DNA of 64,000 nt from Achatina immaculata (Eukaryota; Mollusca; Gastropoda; Stylommatophora; Achatinidae), in NCBI GenBank assembly GCA_009760885.1, contig CM019701.1, positions 36,098,697 to 36,162,696 on the forward strand. The letters run 5' to 3'. Made by a program: the position numbers and the translations under genes. A model generated the notes under the pieces. It was not told the origin of the DNA. It searched no databases and was given only the letters and a program-made list of their open reading frames with translations. Numbering within the stretch: the stretch's first letter is position 1; every line of letters starts with the position of its first letter. This document shows positions 1-11,029 of the stretch, piece by piece.

Positions 1-59
1 ACACATTCATAAGTGCTCTGATCTCCTTTTCAAGAGAATTGTCACAACCATGGTTTCCA

Positions 60-265
60 TTGTTTGTTGCTGGTTTCTTTGACTGTTATGCCGTTTAAGT
101 TGTCTGAATGCTCAGGCACACCTCATACCACGAACCATTGATCCATCCGTATAAATAACTGCATCGCCGTCTCTGATGTGTTCAGTAATTAGTGCGTTGA
201 CTTACTGCGTTGACTTCAGCATCTACTGCGGTATGCCCTGCATCTTCTGTCCAGTGTAATATAGA
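60..265 (-). pseudogene. RNase H domain remnant of an I/R1-type retrotransposon
   Basis: Read on the minus strand, the stretch around 205-120 gives GDAVIYTDGSMVRGMR, the first strand of an RNase H fold with its catalytic Asp in YTDGS. Such a domain follows the RT in I/R1-type non-LTR retrotransposons, where it degrades the RNA of the RNA-DNA hybrid. An in-frame stop follows a few codons later and no RT lies alongside, so this is a dead fragment. Similar RNase H pieces occur at 5864-6560, 11030-12740, 31230-31520 and 38690-38895. A host RNase H gene is unlikely given the stop and the repeat context. Confidence 0.6.
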
Positions 266-540
266 GTCACACCTTAGTTCGGTAATGTGGGCATCCCTTT
301 CACTTGTATTTTCGGTTAAACTTGTGAATATTTTGAAATGTGTATAGTTTCAGGAATTTTTACTAAAATGTTAGCAATCTATTTCTGAGTCTTTTATCTC
401 GATCTTTTACTGATCTTATACATGAGCACGAAAAACTTAGTCATTTATATTCTTCAAGCTTGTTTTATGCATAATACAGTGATACTGAACTGATGTTAAA
501 TGTCTGTGAGTGAGATTTCAGAGATAAAGGATAAGATAAC

Positions 541-606
541 AGGTAGATAGATTAAATAGACAGATAGAGAGATTAAATGGAGAGACAGACTGACAGACAG
601 ACAGTT
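541..606. repeat. degenerate (GATA)/(GACA) microsatellite
   Basis: The stretch is a run of AGAT and AGAC tetranucleotides, cleanest as GACA repeats near 580-604. No gene is seen in the surrounding 266-1219 interval. Confidence 0.75.
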
Positions 607-1219
607 GTTACTTGTCTGAGCAAGCCAGATAATCCTGCTAGTTCCTTATAAAAATGCATAGGTTTGTGAAGAAGTCTACAGTAAACTACGTGAAGATGAT
701 TTGTTGAAATTGTCCAAAGTGGAAACGGCTTTACTGAAAAACGAAGCAGCCTGTAGCACACACATCCTCTCCTCTCCCCTTCACAAACCATTCATGTTTG
801 TTCTAGTTATTGAACGCTGCATTGATTTCTATTGTAGTGAACATAGAACAATAAAGTTTTTGTAAACATAAAAGGAAAGTGCATCCGGGTGGATTTTCTC
901 CGATATTTACAAATCTTAGTGAAAATCAGCCAATAACTGTTACCGATAAGACTTACAATTTATATACGCCATGGGATTCTCATATGCACTATATGTTGTG
1001 GCAGTATTATGTAAGATTTTTACCTAAAAAGCTTCTGATACATAAGTTAAGTTTTGCGTGATCTCTTTCACCAGCTGGTTGCTCTTGTAGTGGTGCATTA
1101 TTAGCCAGACAAGATCGGACCAGATGAGACTGAGATTGTCTTTCAATAGGTTATTTAAAAAAATAGCTGGCAGAGATTTCAAGATAAATCTACCTCATAC
1201 ACACAGTGACTATCTAGAT

Positions 1220-1642
1220 CAGTCAGTTATTTGCATGTCCTTTGCGGAACTTTGCCTCCCTAACAGCTCTCTTGTAGGCCTCTCGTTTATGAGCAAGATG
1301 CCCTGCTACTGACGCATCCATATGCAGATTATCAACGATGTCTTGCAGCTATCTTCGCCTTGATCTTCCTCTCTTTCTTTTTCCCATTATGTATCCTTCC
1401 AAGACGGTCTTCTCTAGACTATCATGACGTTTAATGTGTCCAAAATATTTCAGTTTCCTCTCTAAAGCTAGCCTTCTTCAATATTAAGTTCCTGTAATAT
1501 GGATATATTTGTTCTTTTTGTGTCCATGATATTTGAAGAACTCTTCTGTAGCATTTACATTTAAAGGCATTTATGTGTTTCTCAGCTGTTTTGTTAAGTG
1601 TCCAGGTCTCACAGGCATATGTTGCGATGGGAAAGATATCAT
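1220..1642 (-). mobile_element. family A retrotransposon, 5'-truncated 3' end with 9-bp TSD
   Basis: On the minus strand this matches the last ~420 bp of the complete family A element at 54790-58170. The encoded piece reads IATYACETWTLNKTAEKHIN, followed by a decayed C-terminal basic motif. TATCTAGAT occurs at both edges (1211-1219 and 1643-1651), which fits a target-site duplication from target-primed reverse transcription. The expected GAATG tail is degraded and several frameshifts are present, so the copy is old. It retains only the region after the RT domain and is inert. Confidence 0.85.
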
Positions 1643-1910
1643 TATCTAGATAAGAAAAGCAAATATCGGGAAGGACAGAAGGATTTGATATAAAGAGGAT
1701 TCGAATCAAACTCTGACAATAAGAAATGTAAAGTGAAATTTATTGCTGGTTATTGCCCAATAAAATCCAACAGAGGATCAATAATCAAATATTTGTTAAG
1801 AGCTTTATGTGTGCTGACAATGGAATGGTTGTCATAGGATATAACTCAAACCGTAGAGAATAACTGTACAAAACTATGATATGTTAAATACATATTTTAG
1901 TGTCTCACAT

Positions 1911-2049
1911 CTCTCTCTTTCTGAACCTTAAGTGCCCAGGGCACATGGGGCTTCCGCAAGGGTTTTCCACAAATGCCTGTCCTTCGCCTTTTTTTCTGCT
2001 CTTGCCCAGGTGAGCCCTCTATTGCTCAACATCCTTTCTGTTGTTCTTC
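1911..2049 (-). mobile_element. family B retrotransposon, 139-bp 3' end with 12-bp TSD
   Basis: This is the extreme 3' end of family B in minus orientation: the (CT)n/GAACCTTAAGTGCCC end and the codons for the C-terminal WARAEK-type segment match 27303-27430. AGTGTCTCACAT is repeated perfectly at 1899-1910 and 2050-2061, marking the TSD. The copy is severely 5'-truncated and carries no functional domain. Confidence 0.88.
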
Positions 2050-2061
2050 AGTGTCTCACAT

Positions 2062-3782
2062 ATTAATGTATAAATAAATCCTGCAAATAAGCTCACGTCT
2101 TCGAAAAAAAACCAATGGCAACGATAGGTAGAAGAAGCAGGATGATCTATCTAAAATACTCATAGATCGTCTGTATTCTGTACAAGCTACAAACTGCGAC
2201 AGCAGTTCATAGTACAAAATACGATCACGTGGTAGAGTTTACTGTTAGCATGTTGCCTGTTTTAGCTGTAGATCATGTTGGCTTGACATATAGAGTGTAC
2301 ACAGTGCTGAAGCGGACACTCGATTTTCTCGTTATGATAACCGGATTTTAATATAAACAGGCATTTTTTAAAAATTTAAACATTTATGAAGTTTTCACAT
2401 TATGAGTCAGGTAATTCTCAGCGTACAAGGCTATTAATACAACTCCTGTGTACAATTTTACCTGCATACCTCTGAGATATTGCTAATTTGATTACAAACG
2501 ACCTCAAAGCCACTATCGCAATAAAACGAATGGTGTCCATTTTTGGGCTTATAAATAAAATTATATTTACACTATAATACGAGTTAAGCGCGCAGTAGGC
2601 TGTCTAAAAAATAAGTTAATTTAAACGTTAAAATACTTGATTGCTCTAGGTTATTTGGCACCCCATGGCAAACCATGAAATGCGCCTTTCCCCACCCCTC
2701 TCCAAACCATATAGCCGAAGGAAAATTACACGTTCATTTAGCATATATATATATCAAAGAAAAGTTCAAAGTACTAGGCCAAAAGTGTCGTTAATTTAGA
2801 CAGACATTACCAATTGTGATATTCACGTCCGCTATTTACATGTACAACTTTCAGACTTAAACAGAAAAAGAAAGTAAACTATCTGGTCTCTCAAGTAATA
2901 AGTGTTTTATTAACAGTAAAACTGAACATTGCAAATACGTGTGATTAGTCTCAAGACATTTTTCGAGCCATTATTCTTACAAATTGATGAATTATCTGAT
3001 TAAAATTAATTGCCTTAAGTGTTTATTTCTCCGTAGTAAAAAGCGCCAGATTACTGAAACATTCCTAATTAATATATAATTGTAGGAATGAAAGAATTAG
3101 TTTTAATTCACCAAACGAACTTTCACAACTAGCTACTGTAAGTGGAAATAATGAACACGATATGCAGTGCTGTGCGTAAGTCTGGAAACATATCATCTCA
3201 GAAGACACAACAAATGAAAGCAGTTCCAAAACATCTGATAGCTCTGGATCAGTTCACGAGTTCAATAGCAATCGACAGTTGCATATTTGCGAAAACAGTT
3301 CGTACTCATAAATTCAGTGTCATAAAAATTTGTCAGATCAGTGCGCTTATGGTACATTTCATCAGCATTACACATACTGAAAAGACTGGAAATTCAGAAT
3401 AAATTCAAAATTATTTACATTCTGATTCTTGTGAAACTTGCTGACATTTCTTGGTGTAGCCTGTCAACTATACACTTCATAACACGCGCCATCTCCATCT
3501 TCTGTCGTGAGTCCAGTGTCTTGTGCAAGTTCACCTGCCATCGCAGGTCTACGTCTTATCCGGCCTTTATGTTTGATGCCCTGTTTTTCGCAGATGATCT
3601 TTACATTCATAGCACCGCTTCTTTTCAAACATTTTTGGTTTGTATGACTGAGCTCTTGTTCAAGATGCTCCATATCCAGCGCAGCGTCTCTGATGGTCAT
3701 CGATGCATCTTGTAAATGTTTTGTACACGGTCAGTTTTTCCCAAGTATTTTATGCAAGAAATAAAATCTATATCTATATAAA
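2062..3782. other. anonymous AT-rich DNA, no supported gene
   Basis: Only short open frames are present, including a 78-codon frame on the minus strand at 3464-3700 that I cannot assign. There is no domain motif, no clear splice pattern and no repeat matching the families in this window. Confidence 0.5.
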
Positions 3783-3860
3783 TGTATGTATGTATGTATG
3801 TGTGTGTGCATGTGTATGTATGTGCCTGCGTGCGTGTGTATGTATGTATGTATGTATGTG
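3783..3860. repeat. (TATG)n/(TG)n microsatellite
   Basis: Tandem TATG units interrupted by TGTGTGTG. The open frames across it on both strands are translations of the repeat. Confidence 0.9.
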
Positions 3861-3924
3861 ATACATCACATATAAATGGGAACAGGATGATTGCCATACA
3901 GAACAACACTGATAAAGTACTCGA

Positions 3925-5470
3925 AAAGATATCTTACACCTTACATCCTTCCCGTACTGTTAAATGTCACATAAAGCTCGCAAGGTAGTTTGCCAAGATT
4001 TCCTGTTTTCGGCGAGCTTTTCAACCTCATCAAGTGATGTTATGTTGTAATAGAATGACTATTTATATAATTTAAGGCACCCCTGAAATAGTATTGGCGC
4101 CAACTGAAATGATTTTTCTAGGCTACATTTGAAATTGTTTTCTAGTGGTTTGATTAAATCTTCTTGTGGAGTATATTTTCATCTTATAAATTTCTTCTTG
4201 TTGTTGGTGTTCTAAAACCACCTAATTTTCTATGCTACACACTGAGAAAATACAACAAGACACCCAGGCTTCCAACTCCACAGAATAATACAGATACAAC
4301 AACTTAACATAACCTGGCAGTCTTCCAACCAAAACAAACTGGTCAACAATGAGAATTCCAACAAAGCCAATTGGTGTAGTTATATCTTCAGACGACACAC
4401 ATTTATTTGATGGACAAAATGAGGGGTGAAATTATGAGGATGGAAATGTAGACATCAGGCTGAACAGAAATTACAATGACAATGCCCGGCGTGAGAGAAC
4501 TCTACGCCATATGGGCGAAAACCTTACAATGTCCTTATACACACAAAATCATACTTACAACGTTCCACCAAAAACTTCAGCCATCACAAGAAAAACTAAA
4601 TCCTCCAACTAACTACCAACAAATTGCCACTGCTAGAAACTCTTCCTAAACGAGATTCCATCTACAGCAAAACTACTAAGGTTCTTCCTACCACACAAAC
4701 AAGTAAGGCTCCTGCTACAACAAACAAGTAAGGTTTCCCTCTAGACTAATCATGAGTGGTATTTATACCATCCCTACCCACTCAGTTTTCTCCATGCTGC
4801 ACGCTTTTCCCAAGACCCCCGCTCAATTGCCTCAACCAACCTACCATTCAAACAAGGGTACTCACTCTATTAATTATTTCCTAATTACCAATCCTGGTTA
4901 TAACCCCTAAGCCAAGAGAAATACTGCTATAATGTCTATTAAACTAGCCTCTCTTAAAATGTCCTCTTTAGAGTTTCACGCGGTCGACTTCTTTTTCTTC
5001 TGCCTTGTATGTTCTACATGATAGTTTGTTTTGGGATTCTCTGGTTGTTTCTTCTCAGCACATGGCCAGTATATATCCATCTTCTTTTTTTATGATCACC
5101 CATGACACAGGTTCTTGTTTGCTCAACTGTCTTATCTCTGTGTTGTTCTTAAATGAATTCCATTTTATACCAAGTATTTTCCTTAGGCATTTGTTTTCAA
5201 ACGAGTCTAATTTCTTATATATTTCTTTAGCTGTTTTTCAGTTTTCAGATGCATAAATGAAAGTGTATACAACATTTGAATTGAGTAATCTTAACTTGGT
5301 TTTTGTGCTTATAGCTTTTAAATGCCATAAGTTCTCAAGATTCTTGAAGGTCAGTGCTGCTTTTGCAAGTCGAATTCTAACTTCTTTTCTGGTGTCATCA
5401 TCCATGTCTATGTAGCTGCCGAGATATGCATATTGGTTTATTTCTTCAGCAGCTGCTGTTAGTTCTGTTA
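3925..5470 (-). mobile_element. family C retrotransposon 3' half, split by a ~890-bp insertion
   Basis: The 3' terminus is at about 3925, where the minus strand reads the family tail, a GATGTAAG-like repeat next to the end of the ORF. Bases 3960-4034 encode the last residues of the protein and 4932-5470 encode the segment before them, including the RKRGRP-like basic motif and the region after the RT. The two parts join in consensus order if 4035-4931 is removed, so the copy was interrupted after insertion. RT catalytic motifs are missing through 5' truncation, and there are many substitutions. Confidence 0.8.
4035..4931. mobile_element. unclassified ~890-bp insertion inside a family C copy
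   Basis: This block interrupts the C-family coding sequence between codons that are adjacent in the other C copies (for example 48480-48500). It contains no recognisable protein domain. I see no clear terminal inverted repeats and no long poly-A. Edge bases (TTATG on the left, TATAATG on the right) could be a short decayed target duplication. It has scattered ACAACAAACAAGTAAGG repeats near 4690-4735. It could be a non-autonomous DNA element or a SINE-like sequence. Confidence 0.5.
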
Positions 5471-5863
5471 TGTCAGGATTTGGTCCTCTAGATGACTGAG
5501 TATGAAAATTCCAACACTCAGTCCCATGCAGTTAGGAAGGCTTGAGGGAACAGAGAACGAGTCAATGCATACTATTCTTTGTACCCACCAGAAGTACATC
5601 TTGTAAAGCCTTGGGGCTAGACTTTTTCACTATACTTTTTTTTAGCTTTTTGCTACACTTTTTCACTATGGACGGCACAATAAAATTCGAAAAATAAGTC
5701 CAGAAGGGCACACCCACTCCACAATGAACTGATAAGAACAAAAGGGAACAGACTCAGGAAATCGTGGCTATGTCATGTGAAAGATGTAATCCACAGAGTG
5801 TGCCCTACTGGGTATATAGATTTTAGACAGTAATGGTTATCCTCAGCAGAAAAAAACTTCAAG

Positions 5864-6560
5864 GTGAATATAATTGTTCATATTAAACTGGACAGAAAAT
5901 GCAGAGAACATATTCTTGCTCTAGTAGATGCTAAGGTCAAAGCAATATTTAATGAAAACACAAGCGATAGCAACGCTGATATTCATACATCGGAGGTTAT
6001 GCGCAAGAGTTGTGCCTGGGCCTTTACAGTCAACTCAAATGGCAGAACAGGGAAAGAAGCCAGCAATGCTTTCTGGTGCAAAAACACCAACCAGCCTCAC
6101 AATGGAAAACACGGCTGTGACAAAAGATCTGAACTGACTTCAGTCATTAGGCTATAAACAAATATGCATCTTGAGCAACTCATTGAACATGCTAAGAAAA
6201 TTAAGGCCGGCTCTCTTAAGCCAACAGTGAATCGAATCCTTGCAGGTGCCACAGATCCATCGAATAACTTTCATTTTTTACCAGGTCATGCAGAAGTCAG
6301 GGGAAATGGTAAAGCAACTCAATTCCCCGACTCAGCTATCAATGAGGCAGTGGATTCAGCAGGCATCATCAGTGCTATAAAAGAAGCTGGTCGAACAAAG
6401 AATTTCACTGACAACTGTGAATAGCAGTTGTTGCGAAGAAAGAAGGAGTTAGAAATGAAACTTGAGGTGACGAAAAATGAATAATTCCTCAAGAGCTCCA
6501 AACGGATGATCAACCAATAAATGAGTTTTCTTCAGTTACTGTACACTGAAGGAGATACTG
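5864..6560 (+). pseudogene. RNase H domain remnant, I/R1-type retrotransposon
   Basis: Two overlapping open stretches together resemble an RNase H domain. DADIHTSEVMRKSCAWAFTV corresponds to the usual D.YTDGSV..G..SGWAF first strand, with the catalytic TDGS replaced by TSE. Further on, FLPGHAEVRGNGKA corresponds to the final PGH.GVRGNEKAD helix. The original frame is broken by stops at about 6155 and 6421. The loss of catalytic residues and the stops indicate a dead fragment. An (AACT)n array starts about 50 bp downstream and could have grown from the element's 3' tail. Confidence 0.65.
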
Positions 6561-6608
6561 AAGAGTAGGTCGGTGCATCCATGGATGTGATCAGAGTGTA
6601 CGAATGAT

Positions 6609-6774
6609 GAAACTAACTAACTAACTAACTAACTACCTACCTAACTAACTAAACTAACTAAACAACTAACTAAACAACTAACTAAACTAAAACTAAACTA
6701 ACTAAATTGACTGAACTAACTAAATGGACTAAACTAACCAAACTAACTAAACTAACTAAGCTAACTAAACTACT

Positions 6775-6805
<31 letters not shown>

Positions 6806-6812
6806 ATAACTA
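6609..6812. repeat. (AACT)n microsatellite, ~200 bp
   Basis: Long, interrupted run of AACT tetranucleotides with a few ACCT and AAACT variants. Confidence 0.95.
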
Positions 6813-6911
6813 GTGGCTCTTTCGAATGATGACCTAGAATTATTGCCTGATGATGTAATCAGCAAATAGCACAAGCAGTGGTCTGCGTTTTAGATCACTG
6901 GTCTACTCATT

Positions 6912-6967
6912 CCATGGCCTCCATTTCTGCATGAATAGGAGAGTACAGCGAGAAATGGAGGCCATGG
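6912..6967. repeat. 17-bp inverted repeat
   Basis: CCATGGCCTCCATTTCT at 6912-6928 is the perfect reverse complement of 6951-6967, with a 22-bp loop. The right arm lies in family D coding sequence. The left arm is therefore probably an inverted copy made at the 5' junction of the D insertion. Confidence 0.85.
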
Positions 6968-7310
6968 AAATGTGGTTCATAAGAAGGATGTTGAAGGTTC
7001 CATGGACAGCTAAGAAAACCAACGAAGAAGTCTTAAGACAGACTGAAGTTCAAAGGGAAATTACATCAAAGATCAGAGGCAGACAAGCGAGATTTGTAGC
7101 ACATTTTCTGAGAAGAAGAAAATTGGAACACACTGTGGCAACTAGAAATATTGAGGGAAGAAGATCAGAGGAAGACAGAGAGAGAAGTTACTGGATGGGA
7201 TATCAGTGTGGCTAGGAAGAAAGTCACCAGTGGATCCCATAATCAAGTCTAATGACAGGGAATTGCGGAGAGAAATGATCGCTTACGCCACGCGGCATGG
7301 CACTTGAATT
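6928..7310 (+). mobile_element. family D retrotransposon, 3' fragment
   Basis: The reading EMEAMEMWFIRRMLKVPWTA matches AAEMWFIRRMLRIPWTA of the D copy at 25145-25690. It is the post-RT C-terminal domain of an APE-RT retrotransposon. The end of the ORF is recognisable near 7295 (CGGCATGGCACTTGA). The basic GRRSRGRPRE motif is degraded to GRRSEEDRER. The copy is 5'-truncated and has lost its frame, and no TSD could be placed with confidence. Confidence 0.75.
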
Positions 7311-9329
7311 GATCTAATCATCTCTTCTCCATAAGCAAGACGACGCCCGAACCAAGTTGGGATTGCAAATGTAACTGTTCTGAAATTTTTCTGTTTCTAC
7401 ATCATCTCAGTACTTAGTTGCGACATAATAACGACTTAGGTTTTTATGTTGGGTGATTGATTGATTGATCTTTATTTCAAAAGGGTTAAGAATTGGGCAC
7501 GCAGGCCCGTCTGACATTCTGCCCTTTATTATACATCTTTCACTCTATTCCAGACATTCTACAAATATGCTGTTCATATAACAAACATAACTAACATTGA
7601 AGCTGAGAGACATACAATAAAATATAACATTTACGTTTCGCTCTTAAACATTCACTCAGTACAGAAGTTATTATAAATGACTATCTAGTAAACAAAATTT
7701 TCGGGACTATTCAGAAAACAATTAATTGTATTCGGTGTCTGTAAGAGCAGCTTAAGATAACTTTTAAGTTTTATAATTCATGGAGGCATGTAGTCGACAT
7801 CAAATAGATACTGAGAAAGCTTGTAGTTGTAGGAAGGAGTATAATTTATATTTTTTATATAGGATGGGAGGGTATTCCAAAGATGAAATTCAAATAGCCA
7901 GTATCATGTAACCTAGGTGCAGCAGATGAAAGATCATAATGTTTGCCTTCTCTCTTGTTTTCCGCGCAGAAGCTTCGTGTAACTCATAGCTATTTTGATA
8001 CGCAGTGTCATTAGGCACTGACATCTGCAACTGTTTGTTGTCCTTGTAACAAATAGCTTCTGTTGCTCTAGTTAAATGAGTCTCCTGATTTTGAAGCAGT
8101 AATCTGTTGATATGATGACTGCCTTTTTTTTTAAACATTCAGATAGTCGGTCTAGTAGATTAGTCGATTAGTCTGTTAACGGTATTGCAACATTGTACTT
8201 CACACGTTTCACAAAATGTGTCATAGATATATTTTTGCTTTCGGTTCTAAACTCTCTTTCGCTTTCGGCTTTGAGCTTCGTTTAGGTTTTTTCACTGACA
8301 AGTCTCGATGTAATGAATCTAAACAGGTGTTAGAAATTTTGAAAAAGAAACTGTAGCGCAAACGAAACTAAAATCGAGAGATAAAATCTATTGGAGTTAA
8401 AACATAAAATATTGAATTATTTTACAGCATGATCTACTATTATGAGGTTCAGAAACTTGGATCAAAAGGGCGGTGAAAGCAGCGCTATCTGCTGTCACAG
8501 GAAAAAAAAATCCATGTTGAGTATAAAGACTAGAGCTTTTGTATGTTCATACACGAAATTGAAATCATGATAATAGGGAAATATAAATTTGCAAATGCAT
8601 AATTCACTTCAGACTTGTCTTCACAAATATATCCGAAATCGTAAACAAGTAACATGGCTTGTCGTCCACTTTATTTTGAATGTTTGGATGTGAGACCAGC
8701 ATAGTGCACATTAATTAATTTTGAGAGAAAAAAAAACGTCATTACTGAACAAAGCCAACCTTGTTTTGCGGTGCAATGAGGAGCCTTTCAGCTCACATCT
8801 TAATGATCCGACCAAGCCCTAATTTTGAGTGCAACTGACTATCTGACCAAGTCATAATGGCCGCCGATTAAAAACAAACCAGTCCCAGGCTTATGGTGTA
8901 ACGAATGATTTTTCTTTCTCCTCATAACAAAGGAAGAGTAGAATGCTGCCTTAAATGATAGTAGTGTGCCCTGATTTTTCAGGGAATAGAAGAGTCAACA
9001 GAGTCATTCTTCGCAAGAATGATGATGAATTTATATCAAGTTGTTATAACAACAACAGACAGAAAATGATGCTTTGTATTGGGGTCCTATCTTAACGTGG
9101 CCAGGTGGGGCCTTTACCTATCCCCCACCCCTTCCCGGTTCACCACTATCTTCATCACCTGAGCCTTCATCTTCTTCTTCTGCTGCGTTCGAGGTTGTTG
9201 GACATCTCAAATCCTAATCCCTGTCGACATAGCAAAGCCTGCAGTCCTCTCCAGATCCTGATAGGATCCCCAAAGTTTTTATCCCAAGCTTGTGTCCTCT
9301 GGCCAATGTCTATTGACTACTGAGCCACC
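7311..9329. other. anonymous DNA with no supported gene
   Basis: No coding domain is seen. A run of TTGATTGATTGATC followed by CTTTATTTC at 7450-7480 begins a stretch that looks like the end of some dispersed repeat, but I cannot match it within the window. A CT-rich segment at 9105-9200 gives low-complexity Pro/His/Leu translations. I regard none as a gene. Confidence 0.45.
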
Positions 9330-9552
9330 TACATCGATTTAAAATGTCTCACACATAGCCTTCATCAAATTGCAGGTGGATGTTGATGCTTTTTGACTGA
9401 ATGGTTGGCCAGATGCATTGTCAATAATCAGGCTAGCTTTGGGCATGTCTTGGCGTTTAAATTGCCTTTTTCATTTAGCTAACAATTTCTAGCTTTTGAT
9501 TTAAAGTGAGCATCATACCACCTTTCTTCTCATGTGCACACCTAGGAGCCAT
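9330..9552 (-). pseudogene. pogo/Tigger-type transposase, internally deleted
   Basis: On the minus strand MAPRCAHEKKGGMMLTLNQ followed by KLEIV resembles the N-terminal psq/CENP-B helix-turn-helix of pogo/Tigger transposases (KR...LTL.QKLEII). About 20 codons later the reading jumps to KASLIIDNASGQP, which resembles the second catalytic Asp motif of the DDE domain (LLLDNAPGHP). Some 200-300 residues that should separate these are missing, so this is a deletion derivative. The remainder lacks the PPNTT motif and the last acidic residue. Confidence 0.55.
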
Positions 9553-9658
9553 TGTACAGTTATTAATAGACCTATTTTCAAGATATATGGGGTTGAGTGA
9601 AAATGTAAGCTTAATTTTTTGTTTAATAAAACGTACAAATATAAATGAAAATTCCTTA

Positions 9659-10590
9659 TTATTTTTCAACATAGTCCCCGCCATGTCCAATGCAGGTCTG
9701 CTAGCGCTTTACTAATGATTCCTCGAAGAAAAAAATATTCCGACTGGCCCTATAGCCAACTTTGCACGGCCTCTTTAATCTCTGAGCTTCTTTCCACCTA
9801 ACGCTTCACTGAAGTGTCCATATATATGATAAGCACATGGTAAGAGGTAAGGTGAATATGTAGGATGTGGAAGAAGACATTCAAAGCGCAGATTCGTATT
9901 TTGATGAGCTATTGCTTGTGATAAGTGAAGCCGCGGATTATAATGTTGTAACAACAAACCAGAATTAAATAAAACGCGATGGTTTTACTTAATTGGAGTT
10001 TTTATTTGGTTCTCAAACAGATCATAATATGCTTAACTGTTGATGGTGGTTCCTCAGCACAGGTAATCTTAAAGGATTGAGAGTTTACAGTTCCAGAAGA
10101 GCGTGAGTATCAATTTCTCTGCCAACCAAAGGAACTGGGCGAAACTTCGTTAGTTTCGACGAGGATGAATGTTATTAATCCTTGCAAGGTCGCCTTATCT
10201 ATGACTGGACATAATGCACGCAACATTTGTTTCCGGTGACTATACTTCGTAGAAAGCCATCTTCTTCAGTCACAAAAGTTCGTAAAAGAGTTTCACAAAC
10301 ATCTACAGGACGTTCTTTCAAATCGGGGGTGAAATGATTTGATACCCATCTGCAGAGACTTTTCGGTACTGTAACACTTCGTGAATGATGTGGTGGCCGA
10401 ATCAATCTTCAATTCTTCAGCCATCTCATTGATGTTGTCCGTTGGTTTTCCCGTATCATTCGTTCCACCTTAGCGTCCGCTTCAGGCCTATTTGCATTGT
10501 GAGACCGGCTAGAGCGAGCTGGATCCGCCATATTTGACATCTCACTTTTAAACTTCCTGTGCCATTTATATGAGACAGATGTGGTATGAA
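9659..10590 (-). pseudogene. mariner-type transposase, degraded
   Basis: Reading downward from 10590, the fragments follow the order of a mariner transposase. A helix-turn-helix linker region (WHRKFKSEMSNMADPARSSR) comes first. Then come FTPDLKERPVDVCETLL and FLRSIVTGNKCCVHYV (the VTGDESW motif with its Asp lost). HPTYSPYLLPCAYHIYGHF follows (the PPYSPDLAPCD motif with Asp lost), and finally the C-terminus IGHGGDYVEK before tandem stops at 9656-9661. About 230 bp at 9958-10190 do not fit mariner and may be an insertion. Catalytic residues are gone, and terminal inverted repeats were not found. Confidence 0.7.
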
Positions 10591-10872
10591 GAAAGTTGTG
10601 AAATGGTGAAAGAGAAGCACCATCTGGTGAAACGATACAGTGAAAGAAGCTATAGAAGATAAAAAGGAGGTGTTTTGGAAGAGGACTATACCACGTATCG
10701 CAAACCAAAAAAAGACTAAGAGATTACTCAAAGGACTAAGGACGAATCATGACAGAACTATGTTGAACACCTTACACATCCAAACAGTTGTATAAAAATG
10801 TGAAGAGCATGACGCTCCGGGATAACCATTATAACCCAGCCAACAAAAATAGGATAAAATAGGATAAAAATA

Positions 10873-10990
10873 GATAAAAATGGGAAACCCATCTTTAAAG
10901 AAAAATAGGTTAAACAAAGATGGGAAGAATACTTCAAGGAACTTATAGTCAATACATTCAGAACAGCCCCATATATGATCCGCCGCATGA
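10873..10990 (+). pseudogene. APE-RT retrotransposon linker fragment
   Basis: NGKPIFKEK then VKQRWEEYFKELI is the conserved linker just before the RT domain in RTE-like elements, where host copies read RW.EYF..L. It is about 40 codons long and has one stop. Family is not certain; E is plausible. Confidence 0.5.
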
Positions 10991-11029
10991 CTCAGCATCC
11001 ATCCAAAAGCATGTTTGCTAATAGTTCCC

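Noticed and set aside
3464..3700. 78-codon minus-strand frame as a gene or element piece
   Set aside because: No motif recognised; length is within chance expectation.
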